From: SCGC-AAA471-B05 sp032249055
GTDB taxonomy: Archaea; Thermoproteota; Thermoprotei; Gearchaeales; Gearchaeaceae
Direction: 5' to 3'
NCBI GenBank assembly: GCA_032249055.1
Contig: JAVVGP010000019.1
Location: forward strand, 1-13,092
Length of the DNA stretch: 13,092 bases
Both the position numbers and the translations under genes were made by a program. The notes under the pieces are model-generated. The model had not been told where the DNA came from, did not search any database, and saw nothing but the letters and a program-made list of their open reading frames with translations. Below, in pieces: positions 1 through 8,333 of this stretch (position 1 is the stretch's first letter; each line of letters begins with the position of its first letter).

Positions 1-91
1 AATATTATAATCACTATTCTTAATTTATATTATATGAACAAATTTAACCTTCTTGACCATTTAAAAGGCTGACTTTTCATATTTTGGAAAA

Positions 92-99
92 TATTTATA
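92..99 (+). promoter_or_regulatory. TATA box of the aminotransferase gene
   Basis: TATTTATA is centred about 27 bases upstream of the ATG at 123, the spacing expected if transcription begins at or just before that ATG. This supports a leaderless mRNA and argues against the upstream TTG at 84, which would lie upstream of the TATA box. It is seen in sequence; promoter activity is inferred. Confidence 0.55.
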
Positions 100-122
100 G
101 ATTTGAACATTTTAATATTAAT

Positions 123-1319
123 ATGAGCTATTATGAAAGTCTATTAGCTAAACGTGTTTTCCAAGCGAAAATGTCTCCTATGAGAAAAATGGCTGCGTTA
201 TTAGATGAAGCTAAAAGAAAAAGAGACATAATTTCCTTTGGTTGGGGCGCCCCTAGTTTACTACCCCCAAAGGAAATCCTTGATAATCTTTATAATTATG
301 TTAAAAATAATCCGTATGAAATTTCTCGTTATGGTTCTACTCAAGGTTCCATTGATTTAAGGGAAAAAATTTCGGAGGATGTATACAAATATACTAAAGT
401 TAGATATGATAAAGATGAAATAATTATAACTGATGGGTCTACTGAAGGCATTTTTCTTGTTCTTTCCATTTTTCTTGAGGAAGGAGATGAAGTAATTCTT
501 ACAGATCCTACATACTTAGGATACTTGGAAGTTATAAAATTTTATAATGCAAAGCCTGTTTATGTCACACAGGATCCTACAGTAGGTTATCAACCTAATA
601 TAGAAGAATTAAAAGAAAAAATTACTAAAAAAACAAAGTTAATCATATTAAATTCTCCAGAAAATCCTACAGGAAGAATAATTAAAGAAGATATAGCTAG
701 GGCAATTGTAGAAATAGCTAAAGATAAAAAAATTTTTGTTGTTGTCGATGAGGCATATAAGCATATAGTTTATGAAGGAAGAAATGTATATTTATCACAG
801 TATAATAAGGATGTTGTAATTTCTGTTTGCTCCTTTTCTAAAGAAGCTTCGATGCCTGGTTTTAGATTAGGATATGTTTGTGCTAATAAAGAAATTATTT
901 CGGCAATGGAAAAAATTAAACAATTTGTTACTTTATGTCCCAACATGCCGGCCCAGTTAATTTTAATAAATTATTTAGCTTCAGAAGCAAAAGATAAATA
1001 CTTAAATGAATACGTTATTCCTACTTATAAAAAAAGGAGAGATTTTATGGCAAAAATGTTAAAACAATATTTACCTGAAGTCGAGTTTAGAATTCCTGAA
1101 GGAGCGTTTTATATTTTTGCTAACTTCGCTAAATATATCAAAGATAAAAATGTTGAAGAATTAGCTGATGATATTTTAAATAAAGCAAATGTAGTTGTTA
1201 TACCTGGCTCTTATTTTGGTAGAACAACAGATAAGCATTTTAGATTAACTTTTGTTTCCGAAAATGAAGAAAAAATAGAAGAAGGAATAAAAAGGTTAGC
1301 TGAATACTTTTCTCAATAA
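123..1319 (+). CDS. Class I/II PLP-dependent aminotransferase (substrate unknown)
   Basis: A fold-type I, PLP-dependent aminotransferase of the aspartate/aromatic/aminoadipate superfamily, cytosolic, transferring an amino group between an amino acid and a 2-oxo acid. With the ATG at 123 it has 398 residues, normal for the family. Visible landmarks are DPTY with Tyr131, NSPENPTG with Asn181, VVDEAY with Asp209 and Tyr212, the PLP-lysine segment SFSKEASMPGFRLGY with Lys240, and the carboxylate-binding Arg374 in HFRLTF. All key residues are present, so it should be active. An in-frame TTG at 84 would add 13 residues (MENIYRFEHFNIN), but it precedes the TATA box, so ATG 123 is preferred. polB follows 57 bases downstream on the same strand. 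The residues seen here do not separate aspartate, aromatic, kynurenine or 2-aminoadipate specificity. Confidence 0.9.
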   Translation: MSYYESLLAKRVFQAKMSPMRKMAALLDEAKRKRDIISFGWGAPSLLPPKEILDNLYNYVKNNPYEISRYGSTQGSIDLREKISEDVYKYTKVRYDKDEIIITDGSTEGIFLVLSIFLEEGDEVILTDPTYLGYLEVIKFYNAKPVYVTQDPTVGYQPNIEELKEKITKKTKLIILNSPENPTGRIIKEDIARAIVEIAKDKKIFVVVDEAYKHIVYEGRNVYLSQYNKDVVISVCSFSKEASMPGFRLGYVCANKEIISAMEKIKQFVTLCPNMPAQLILINYLASEAKDKYLNEYVIPTYKKRRDFMAKMLKQYLPEVEFRIPEGAFYIFANFAKYIKDKNVEELADDILNKANVVVIPGSYFGRTTDKHFRLTFVSENEEKIEEGIKRLAEYFSQ

Positions 1320-1340
1320 TTTTGTGAAAATTTCAAGTAA

Positions 1341-1356
1341 AAAAGTAAATACTTTT
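1341..1356. promoter_or_regulatory. 16-base palindrome in the polB promoter region
   Basis: AAAAGTA and TACTTTT form a perfect inverted repeat separated by two bases, centred about 28 bases before the polB ATG at 1377. This is where a TATA box for a leaderless polB mRNA would lie. A second AT run, TATATATA at 1361-1368, lies only about 12 bases from the ATG, too close for a TATA box; it could help promoter opening. The dyad could be the TFB/TBP site itself or an operator. The repeat is seen; its role is inferred. Confidence 0.35.
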
Positions 1357-1376
1357 CTAATATATATAATTTTGGT

Positions 1377-3950
1377 ATGTCTTTAATTGATTACGAAGAA
1401 GAGGAGAGGGAAATTGAACAAGAAGAACTTAGAGAGGAATATACAATATTTGAAGCTGAAACTCCTCAAAATTTAGGTCGAAGTTACATTTTATCAGTAA
1501 CTTACAGCGGTAAACATAAAAAAGCTTTAGTTAAGCTTTACGAACCTGTTCAGCAAAAAATATATTATTGGTATGATAGTTTCGGTCACAAACCATATTT
1601 TTATGTATCAGCTCCTGTTGAATATATTAAAAATAATCCTAAGATCGCACTTCATCCAGGCTTTTTAAGTTATGAAAAAGTTAAGATTTATGATCCTTTA
1701 AATGATCAAAATTTAGAATTAATAAAAATAATAGCTAAGGATCCTTTGGCTGTAGGAGGAGGAAAAAATTCTCTTAGAGAATATTTTGATAAAAAATGGG
1801 AAGCGAATATAAAATATCACTCATGTTACATTCATGATCTTGGTCTAATTCCTGGTGCTCCTTATAAAATAGTAGATGGTAAATTGGTAGAGGATTTCGA
1901 TGAAGTTTCTATGGGAGATCTTGAAAAGAAATACGGTAACGATCCTGTTTATTTTGAAGAAATTAAGAATTGGGTAAGAATATTAAATCAACCTATACCA
2001 TCAATAAAACATGTAGCAATAGATATAGAAGTTGAAATGGAAGGTCCTAATATTATGCCTTCGCCTAAAAAAGCTAACATGCCAGTTATTGCAGCAGCTT
2101 GTGTAGGTAGCGATGGTTTAAAGAAAGTTTTTGTTTTAAGAAGAAATGTACCATTAGGTAAAAAACCTGAAGAATTAAAGGATGTTGATATAGAAATTTG
2201 TGAAAGCGAAGTAGAACTTTTTAATAAATTATTTAAAATAATTTCATCCTATCCTATTGTTTTTACTTTTAACGGAGACAACTTTGATTTAAATTATTTA
2301 TATCATAGAGCAAAAGATCATTTGCGCTTTTCTAAGGAAAAGATACCTATATCTTTAGGCAGAGAAATTGCTACAGTTATACCTGGTATTCATGTTGATC
2401 TATATAAATTTTTCCATAATAAAGTTATTCAAATCTATGCTTTTTCAAGAAAATATGATGAAACCGATTTAAATTCAATAGCAAAGGCATTATTAGGAAT
2501 TGAAAAGAACATTTTAGAAGATTTTATCAACAGAGTACCATTATATGAATTAGCAGCATATTGCTATAAAGATGCATGGATAACTTACCAGCTGGTTAAT
2601 TTTAACTCCCAGCTTGTTCTTAAGCTAATAATAATACTTATGAGAATAACAAAGTTGCCAATGGAAGATGTTACACGTATTGGTGTTTCAAACTGGATTA
2701 AAAATATGGTTAATTTTAAGCTAAGACAATTGAAGGAATTAATTCCTAATAAAGAAGATATAGCAACTTTAAAAGGTAATATATCTACAACTGCAATAAT
2801 AAAAGGAAAGAAATATCTAGGAGCGAAAGTTATAGAACCTATTCCTGGAATACATTTTAATATTACTGTAGTAGATTTTGCTTCACTGTATCCTTCAATA
2901 ATAAAAATTTGGAATATATCATTTGAAACCATTGACTGTCCTCATAAGGAATGTTCTTTAGAAAAATTACCAGGAGTATCTCATTGGGTTTGTAAGAAAA
3001 GAAGAGGAATATTAAGTTTATTGATAGGAAGTTTAAGAGATTTAAGGGTAGAGTGGTATAAACCAAAATCTAAAGATCCTAAATTAGATCCTGCTACAAG
3101 ATTTCAATACGAAGTAATACAGTCCTCTATGAAGGTTATATTAAATGCTGCATATGGTGTTTTAGGTGCTGAAACATCTGATTTATATACACCTGCAGCA
3201 GCTGAAAGCATCACAGCTATAGGAAGATTTAGCATAGATCAAACAATTGCATTAGCTAAAAAATTAAATCTTGAAATTATATATGGAGATACTGATTCTT
3301 TGTTTATTAAAAATGCTACCAAAGATGCATTAAGCAAATTGGTAAATGAAGTTGAAAGTATTTTAAAGGTTGATATTGATATTGATAAAACTTATAAATA
3401 TGTGGTATTTTCACAAAGAAAGAAAAACTACTTTGGAGTAACCTATGATGGTAATGTTGATATAAAAGGGCTTTTGGGTAAGAAAAGACATATTCCAGAA
3501 TTTGTTAAGAAAACATTTTATGAAATAGTAAATATTCTTAAAAATGTTAATAAAATAGAAGAATTTGAAACCGCAAAAGAACAAATTAAAAAAATAGTTC
3601 AGGCTAACTATTTAAGATTAAAATCAGGCTACGTTTCTTTATCTGAATTGGTGATAAGAGTAACGATGAATAAAAATATAGAAGATTATACAAAAACAAC
3701 ACCTCAACATGTAAAAGCTGCTATACAATTAAGAAACTTTGGTTTTGATGTTAAAGCTGGTCAAACTGTTTCTTATGTAAAAGTTAGAGGAGAAGATGGT
3801 GTAAAGGCAGTTCAATTAGCAAGATTAGATGAAATAGATTTTAATAAATATGTTGAAATTATGAGAAGTACTTTAGAACAATTATTAGAACCTGCAGGAA
3901 TAGATTTTGAAGGAATTGTTGGTATAAGTTCATTAGGAAAATATTTTTAA
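1377..3950 (+). CDS. polB: DNA polymerase, family B (B1-like replicative polymerase)
   Basis: Replicative DNA polymerase with 3'-5' proofreading, 857 residues, full length for a crenarchaeal PolB1-type enzyme. An acidic N-terminal tail (about 1-25) precedes the N-terminal domain. The exonuclease domain shows Exo I (Asp216, Glu218 in DIEVE), Exo II (NGDNFD, Asp304) and Exo III (YCYKD, Asp399). The polymerase core shows motif A (VVDFASLYPS, Asp500), motif B (Lys586, Asn590, Tyr593-Gly594) and motif C (YGDTDS, Asp638 and Asp640). Both active sites look intact, and no intein interrupts motifs A, B or C, which are common intein sites. Between motifs A and B a Cys/His cluster (Cys521, His523, Cys526, His536, Cys539) could bind metal or form a disulfide. 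The C-terminus ISSLGKYF resembles a PCNA-interacting box with Ile in place of Gln. The gene follows an aminotransferase gene, and its stop overlaps the stop of the convergent gene by four bases. Confidence 0.97.
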   Translation: MSLIDYEEEEREIEQEELREEYTIFEAETPQNLGRSYILSVTYSGKHKKALVKLYEPVQQKIYYWYDSFGHKPYFYVSAPVEYIKNNPKIALHPGFLSYEKVKIYDPLNDQNLELIKIIAKDPLAVGGGKNSLREYFDKKWEANIKYHSCYIHDLGLIPGAPYKIVDGKLVEDFDEVSMGDLEKKYGNDPVYFEEIKNWVRILNQPIPSIKHVAIDIEVEMEGPNIMPSPKKANMPVIAAACVGSDGLKKVFVLRRNVPLGKKPEELKDVDIEICESEVELFNKLFKIISSYPIVFTFNGDNFDLNYLYHRAKDHLRFSKEKIPISLGREIATVIPGIHVDLYKFFHNKVIQIYAFSRKYDETDLNSIAKALLGIEKNILEDFINRVPLYELAAYCYKDAWITYQLVNFNSQLVLKLIIILMRITKLPMEDVTRIGVSNWIKNMVNFKLRQLKELIPNKEDIATLKGNISTTAIIKGKKYLGAKVIEPIPGIHFNITVVDFASLYPSIIKIWNISFETIDCPHKECSLEKLPGVSHWVCKKRRGILSLLIGSLRDLRVEWYKPKSKDPKLDPATRFQYEVIQSSMKVILNAAYGVLGAETSDLYTPAAAESITAIGRFSIDQTIALAKKLNLEIIYGDTDSLFIKNATKDALSKLVNEVESILKVDIDIDKTYKYVVFSQRKKNYFGVTYDGNVDIKGLLGKKRHIPEFVKKTFYEIVNILKNVNKIEEFETAKEQIKKIVQANYLRLKSGYVSLSELVIRVTMNKNIEDYTKTTPQHVKAAIQLRNFGFDVKAGQTVSYVKVRGEDGVKAVQLARLDEIDFNKYVEIMRSTLEQLLEPAGIDFEGIVGISSLGKYF

Positions 3951-4258
3951 GGATAATTTTTTATAATTTCCTCAAGGATCTTTTTACCTTTTTCTAAATC
4001 AGGTTTTCCTTCTTCATCCAAAGGTACTCTTCCCATTACAAATTTAATATTACCTTTATCATCTTCTATAAAAACTTGTGGAACTTCTACTCCTCCATAT
4101 TCATCCTTTTGACCATAAGTAGCTAAGAAGTCCCAATCTTCATTTCTTATCTCTAAGTTAATGTTAAGTTTTTTACTAACCTCTTCTACCATTTTTTTAA
4201 CATATTTTGATGCTGCTTCCCATTCAGCTATTACGGCTATTAATTTATTCACTGGCAT
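3947..4258 (-). CDS. Small thioredoxin-fold-like protein lacking CXXC
   Basis: A 103-residue soluble protein of unknown function. The opening strand and helix (KLIAVIAEWEAASKYVKKMV), the central strand LEIRNED, and the EVPQVFIEDD segment with a proline where thioredoxins carry cis-Pro suggest a shortened thioredoxin/glutaredoxin fold. It contains no cysteine, so a redox role is unlikely; a binding or structural role is more plausible. The fold is inferred from the pattern only. Its TAA shares four bases (TTAA) with the polB stop, so the two genes are tail to tail. The ATG at 4258 is the first Met; AT-rich TATA-like stretches lie about 12 (TTTATATA) and 26 (TTAAATA) bases upstream. It is separated from the upstream peptidase gene by 38 bases on the same strand. 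Confidence 0.75.
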   Translation of the reverse strand: MPVNKLIAVIAEWEAASKYVKKMVEEVSKKLNINLEIRNEDWDFLATYGQKDEYGGVEVPQVFIEDDKGNIKFVMGRVPLDEEGKPDLEKGKKILEEIIKNYP

Positions 4259-4296
4259 GTAGTTGATATATAAATTAGAATATTTAAATTTTACAT

Positions 4297-5082
4297 CTAA
4301 ATTAAATTTCTTAACAAAACAAACGATATGTAAGATATTATATCTCCCAATATGATCGTTATATAAATTGAAAGAAATAAGTATACAAGGAAAGGCTGGG
4401 GATTTTCAACCCAATAACTTTCACTTTCGTAACCTCCTTTTCTTATTTCTAAATTATTAAAGTCAATATCTCTTACATCTTTATTTAATTCAAGCTTTAA
4501 TTTTCCATTTTTATTTACAAATAAAGATATATAAAACTTATTTTTTATCAGTTTATCCTTTTTAACTTTTTCTCCCAAAATAAATAATAAAATTTTTTCA
4601 AAAAAATTAACATTATAATCTTTAAACAATTCTTTATTTTTTATATACCATAATGTATTTTTAAAAATATTTAAAAATATATAAAATGCGGATAATAAAA
4701 TAGCATTAAATAAAATGGAAACAGGAAAAGGAAAAATAACAATTATTTGAAGAATAGGATCAAAATTAAAGCTTGGCCTCGAAGGAAAAGCAAAAGGTAA
4801 GATCCATATTGCTTTAGCATCAGCTCCTCCAAATTTGGCTACATAAAATAATAATAAACCAAATAAAAAACATAAAACTGATGATATGATTAAAAGATTC
4901 AAAGCAATAGTCTTTAAATAAAATATTTGGAAAAAAGTTATAGGTGCTACTAAAATAAAAGTTAATATCCAAACTTTATCTTTGACTTCTCTTTCTTTTA
5001 TATCCTTATATGCCGCATAACCAAAAAGCATTGTTATTATGAATAATTTAATTAAATTTAAAATGAAGTCGACTTGATTCAT
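4297..5082 (-). CDS. Type IV prepilin/preflagellin peptidase (A24 aspartic protease)
   Basis: Polytopic membrane aspartic protease that cleaves class III signal peptides from archaeal pilin/archaellin precursors at the inner face of the membrane. At 261 residues it is somewhat longer than PibD-type enzymes. The two catalytic aspartates are visible: Asp27 in AAYKDIKEREV after the first membrane helix, and Asp88 in FGGADAK, the GxGD-type motif with Ala before the Asp. Helices are predicted at about 10-25, 36-55, 60-82, 107-140 and 236-258. A polar stretch at about 143-232 forms an insert before the last helix, like the extra C-terminal region in some archaeal A24 peptidases. No pilin or archaellum gene lies in the window, so its substrate set is unknown. 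It diverges from a small membrane protein gene across 36 bases. Confidence 0.88.
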   Translation of the reverse strand: MNQVDFILNLIKLFIITMLFGYAAYKDIKEREVKDKVWILTFILVAPITFFQIFYLKTIALNLLIISSVLCFLFGLLLFYVAKFGGADAKAIWILPFAFPSRPSFNFDPILQIIVIFPFPVSILFNAILLSAFYIFLNIFKNTLWYIKNKELFKDYNVNFFEKILLFILGEKVKKDKLIKNKFYISLFVNKNGKLKLELNKDVRDIDFNNLEIRKGGYESESYWVENPQPFLVYLFLSIYITIILGDIISYISFVLLRNLI

Positions 5083-5118
5083 AAAATATTTAATACATAA
5101 TATTTATTAATTATTTTT
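5083..5118. promoter_or_regulatory. Compact divergent promoter region
   Basis: The 36-base spacer contains two near-identical AT elements, AATATTTAA at 5085-5093 and AATATTTAT at 5099-5107. The left one lies about 26-30 bases before the + strand ATG at 5119, and the right one about 22 bases before the - strand ATG at 5082. Each gene may therefore use the TATA box nearest the other gene, with leaderless mRNAs and overlapping, mutually exclusive promoters. The elements are seen; use is inferred. Confidence 0.4.
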
Positions 5119-5547
5119 ATGAAATTGGTGTATGTTTCCATAATTGTCTATTTAACTCTCATGCATCTCTTTGTTTTCCTTTATATAATTAATGTCATTC
5201 AAACAGCTTTTTTGTACACTATAATTACTGCAGGAATTTTCTCTTATTTAATTTTAATATTTTCTTTTATTGTTTTAATTTCTAACTTAAAGGTAAAAAA
5301 TAGAAGAAGTATTATTCTTTCATTAGCTATTATATGTTTACCTATAACTTTAGCATTTTATTTGCCTGTTGTTTATTATAAACAAATTTATAGCTTATTT
5401 TATCCAATTTTTCCTTCATTTACTGAATTTTTTCTTTCTATTTCTTATCAACCTCTCTATTTTCTTTTTATTTTTATTCCTTACTTTACTTCTTTAATTT
5501 CTGCGCTTATTGTTTATCTTTATTTAAAGTTTAAACTTAAAGTTTAA
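5119..5547 (+). CDS. Hypothetical four-helix membrane protein
   Basis: A 142-residue, very hydrophobic protein that I do not recognise. Four membrane helices are apparent at about 4-27, 30-57, 64-88 and 112-138, joined by short loops with a basic patch (KVKNRR, about 58-63) and a basic C-terminus (KFKLKV) that would place those parts in the cytosol. There are no catalytic motifs, cysteine pairs or signal peptidase site. It diverges from the prepilin peptidase gene, which hints at a shared surface-structure role but does not prove one. Its stop is five bases from the convergent tldE stop. The ATG at 5119 is preceded by a TATA-like element at a leaderless distance. It could also be a fast-evolving lineage-specific protein. 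Confidence 0.65.
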   Translation: MKLVYVSIIVYLTLMHLFVFLYIINVIQTAFLYTIITAGIFSYLILIFSFIVLISNLKVKNRRSIILSLAIICLPITLAFYLPVVYYKQIYSLFYPIFPSFTEFFLSISYQPLYFLFIFIPYFTSLISALIVYLYLKFKLKV

Positions 5548-5552
5548 TTATT

Positions 5553-6881
5553 TTATTCTGCTGTTGTTATCCTTAAATTTCTTGCTAAAGCATATGTTGA
5601 GTAAGTAGGAATATTTACTTCCCACCATTTTATTGGATACTTTACATTTGTAAGTCCTTCTATAGAATTTAAAAGGTTTAAGTAGTTTTCGCTTAATCTT
5701 CCGCCATATAAAGCTTGTTTTATTTCTCCATTCTCAATTAAAAATATTCCATCTCGCAATATTGTTGAAAAATCGCCTGTAACATAATTTTGAAATCTAA
5801 GATACCAGTTGTTAAGCAAAAATAATCCTTTTTTAACTTCTTTAAATATTTCTTCTTCTTTGTAATCTCCCTCTTTCACATGAACGTTAAAAGGAACAGG
5901 AAAAACAATTCCTGCATTACCTGTACTTTCAGTTCCAAATTTCTTTGCAGTTCTTAAATTGTGAAGATATGTAACTAAAATACCATCTTTTATTATTTCC
6001 TTCTTTTTTGTAGGAATGCATTCATCATCAAATCTTGAATATGCTGGAGATTTTGGATCATGTGGATCTTCGTATAATGTGAGTTTATCTGAAGCAACCT
6101 TTGTATTCAATTTTCCTATAAAGAATGATAAGCCTAATTCCACGTTATAAGCTGAGGCAGCACTGGCAGCATGTTCCATAAGACTAGCGAATATCATAGG
6201 AGAAAATATTACATCATAATTACCAGGCTCAATTTTTTTCTGGTTTACATTTATTTCCGCAATTTGAGTAGCTTTTTCCACAACTAAGTTATAGTCCAAG
6301 TCTTTAACACTTCTTGAACAATAAGCCCATTGACCAGTGGAAGTTGAGTTTGAAAAACAACGATGATTTAGCATAATTGAAGACCTTATATCTTGTAAAT
6401 CATAACCTGTTGAAGTTATAACTCTTATTTTTTCAATTTTTCCTTCTAATGTACCTGCAACTTTTTTAATTCTTCCTTTCAAACTCTTATTTATAACATC
6501 TTCAGCAATTCCTGGAAGTAATTCTGAGATTCTTTTTGTTTCTTCATCTATATCTAATATAGGAACGTAGTTGAATTTTGTAGAAGGAATTTTAACATAA
6601 ACTTCCTGTTCTTTAAGTTGCGATGCGATTTTTATTAATTCTTCCGTTACTTTTTCTACATCAAACAAAACGTTATTAATTGAACTAAGCAATACAACAT
6701 TTTTATATCCAAATCTTAGATCAATATAAGATTCCTCATTATATATTGGAATTGTTACTTCATTATTTGCATATCTTATTAAAACATTTTCTACTTTTGA
6801 TATTTTTATTATTATATCATCTGCACCTTTCTTTTGCAAAGCTAATAGTAATTCTTCAGCTTTCTTATCTATTTCGCTCAT
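5553..6881 (-). CDS. tldE: TldE/PmbA-family protein, partner of TldD
   Basis: The non-metal-binding subunit of the TldD/TldE protease, which degrades unfolded or linear peptides and in bacteria processes peptides such as microcin B17 and CcdA. Family features are the N-terminal domain with LIRYANNEVT, the central MIFASLMEHAASA region where TldD carries its HExxxH, STGNAGIVFPVPFNVHV, and the late TGDFS followed by LIENGEI. No HExxxH is present, as expected for TldE. Two starts are possible. ATG 6881 gives 442 residues and an ATGA overlap with the tldD stop, matching the tight coupling elsewhere on this strand; ATG 6890 adds three residues (MDK) and a 13-base overlap. I prefer 6881. It is cotranscribed with tldD and converges on the small membrane protein gene. 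Confidence 0.93.
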   Translation of the reverse strand: MSEIDKKAEELLLALQKKGADDIIIKISKVENVLIRYANNEVTIPIYNEESYIDLRFGYKNVVLLSSINNVLFDVEKVTEELIKIASQLKEQEVYVKIPSTKFNYVPILDIDEETKRISELLPGIAEDVINKSLKGRIKKVAGTLEGKIEKIRVITSTGYDLQDIRSSIMLNHRCFSNSTSTGQWAYCSRSVKDLDYNLVVEKATQIAEINVNQKKIEPGNYDVIFSPMIFASLMEHAASAASAYNVELGLSFFIGKLNTKVASDKLTLYEDPHDPKSPAYSRFDDECIPTKKKEIIKDGILVTYLHNLRTAKKFGTESTGNAGIVFPVPFNVHVKEGDYKEEEIFKEVKKGLFLLNNWYLRFQNYVTGDFSTILRDGIFLIENGEIKQALYGGRLSENYLNLLNSIEGLTNVKYPIKWWEVNIPTYSTYALARNLRITTAE

Positions 6882-8284
6882 TTTATCCATACTTTTCTTA
6901 CCCTAATAGTAGGTCCACCAAACCATACGGGTATTCCTTGCATTGGTTCTCCTTTTCCACAATTTCCTGGAGTAAACTTTAGGTCTTTTCCTATGGCATC
7001 TATATTTTTAAATAAATGCCCAGTGGTTATCTCTAAAGCTACATTTTTTAGCATTTGCTTTATTTTTCCGTTTTCTATTAAATAGCATTCTAAGCCTGTA
7101 TATTTTTGATTCCATCTTCTATCATCGATGTTCCATTCCATGTATGATTTTAAATATATACCTTTTTTAACATCTTCTATCATTTCTTCAACTGTAAAAT
7201 CTCTAGGTTCAATATAGGTATTTGCCATTCTTATTAAAGGCTCATTGTAGTAATATGTAGCTCTAGCTGCGCTATTGCTTTTTGTAGATAAATAGCCTGC
7301 ATATTCTCTATTTAATAAAACCTCAGTAGGTACACCATTCTTTATTAAATATCTTTTTCTTGCAGGAACACCTTCATCATCATAAACATAAAATCCTGAA
7401 GCTTTTTCTATCGTAGGGTCATCTACTATCGATAATACTTCGCTTCCGATCTTTTCTTTATTTAACATATTTAAATTTAAATAAGATTCTCCTCCTTGAG
7501 CAGCCTCTCTTCCTAGTATTCTATCAGCTTCAAAAGGATGGCCGCAAGCCTCATGAGATATTAAACCAGTTATTTCCCCATCGATTATAACATCGTATTC
7601 TCCTTTTTCCTTTAAAGTTTCTGCTTCATTTAATATTTTCCCTAATTTTTTTGCTTCATTTTTTAATTTTTCCTCATATTTTATTTCATGAATTATTTCC
7701 CAGCCTTTTTTTCCTCCATCGTGTAAAAATCTTTGGACAAACCCTTTTTGATGATCAACAGCAACCAAAGAACAAAATAATGAAATAATTGGCCATTTTT
7801 GTTCAATTACAGATCCTTCACTATTCATAAATAATTTTTCTTCTTCTGTTTTGCTTATAAAGAAAACTCTAAAAACAGTTCTGTTTTCACTTTCAACTAT
7901 TCTTTTATCATATTCTTTGAACTCCTTAACAATATCTTCAAAGGATCTGTATTCAATTTTAGGTTTTACAATGCAAGTATCACGATAATCTCTCCACGAA
8001 TCAAATCTTATGGTTCTTTTCTTTGAAGCTTTTGCAATTTTTATTGCTTTATTGCAAGTATTAATTAAATTTTCTTTATTTATTATGTTTGTAGAAGAAA
8101 ATCCTATGGAATCTTGGAAAACAACTCTTATACCAACACCTCTAATATTATAATTTCCTACATTATCTACAATACCATTTTTTATTGAGAGAAAGTTTCC
8201 AGTTAATAATTGATATCTTGCTTCTACATATTTAGCTCCTTGGGAAAGACCGTAATCTATAACGCTTCTTAGTTCTTCTTCCAT
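6878..8284 (-). CDS. tldD: TldD metalloprotease subunit
   Basis: Catalytic subunit of the TldD/TldE heterodimeric zinc metalloprotease, cytosolic, 468 residues, normal length. The zinc site is visible as HEACGHPFEAD, giving HExxxH with His244, Glu245 and His249. The expected third ligand, a late cysteine, is Cys442 in PGNCGKGEP. Other family signatures are VDDPTIEKASGFYVYDDEGVPA-like sequence at about residues 286-309, a segment with SNSAARATYY near 337-346, and the closing GGPTIRVRKVWIK. The complete metal site suggests an active enzyme. tldE follows immediately with an overlapping start, so the two subunits are probably made in step. The gene starts 49 bases after the end of the phospholipid synthase gene and may be read from it or from a weak promoter in the gap. 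Confidence 0.95.
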   Translation of the reverse strand: MEEELRSVIDYGLSQGAKYVEARYQLLTGNFLSIKNGIVDNVGNYNIRGVGIRVVFQDSIGFSSTNIINKENLINTCNKAIKIAKASKKRTIRFDSWRDYRDTCIVKPKIEYRSFEDIVKEFKEYDKRIVESENRTVFRVFFISKTEEEKLFMNSEGSVIEQKWPIISLFCSLVAVDHQKGFVQRFLHDGGKKGWEIIHEIKYEEKLKNEAKKLGKILNEAETLKEKGEYDVIIDGEITGLISHEACGHPFEADRILGREAAQGGESYLNLNMLNKEKIGSEVLSIVDDPTIEKASGFYVYDDEGVPARKRYLIKNGVPTEVLLNREYAGYLSTKSNSAARATYYYNEPLIRMANTYIEPRDFTVEEMIEDVKKGIYLKSYMEWNIDDRRWNQKYTGLECYLIENGKIKQMLKNVALEITTGHLFKNIDAIGKDLKFTPGNCGKGEPMQGIPVWFGGPTIRVRKVWIK

Positions 8285-8318
8285 AATTTTAGATAGTTTT
8301 AAGGCTTAATATTTCTTC

Positions 8319-8327
8319 AATATAAAT
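8319..8327 (-). promoter_or_regulatory. Possible tldD promoter element
   Basis: On the minus strand TTTATATT lies about 40 bases before the tldD ATG at 8284, predicting a start of transcription around 8297 and a leader of roughly 13 bases with no clear Shine-Dalgarno sequence. The spacer is only 49 bases, so tldD-tldE may instead belong to the upstream operon. Weak evidence. Confidence 0.25.
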
Positions 8328-8333
8328 TTAAAG

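Noticed and set aside
1..83. Short peptide frames on both strands upstream of the aminotransferase (12-16 codons)
   Set aside because: Too short, no family resemblance, and the region fits a promoter and intergenic spacer.
84..122. TTG start adding 13 residues to the aminotransferase
   Set aside because: The TTG lies upstream of the TATA box at 92-99, which places transcription at about 121-123.
2585..3066. Minus-strand frames inside polB, and similar plus-strand frames inside tldE, lysS and proS
   Set aside because: These are antisense shadows of clearly coding sequence; they are hydrophobic, low in complexity and without motifs.
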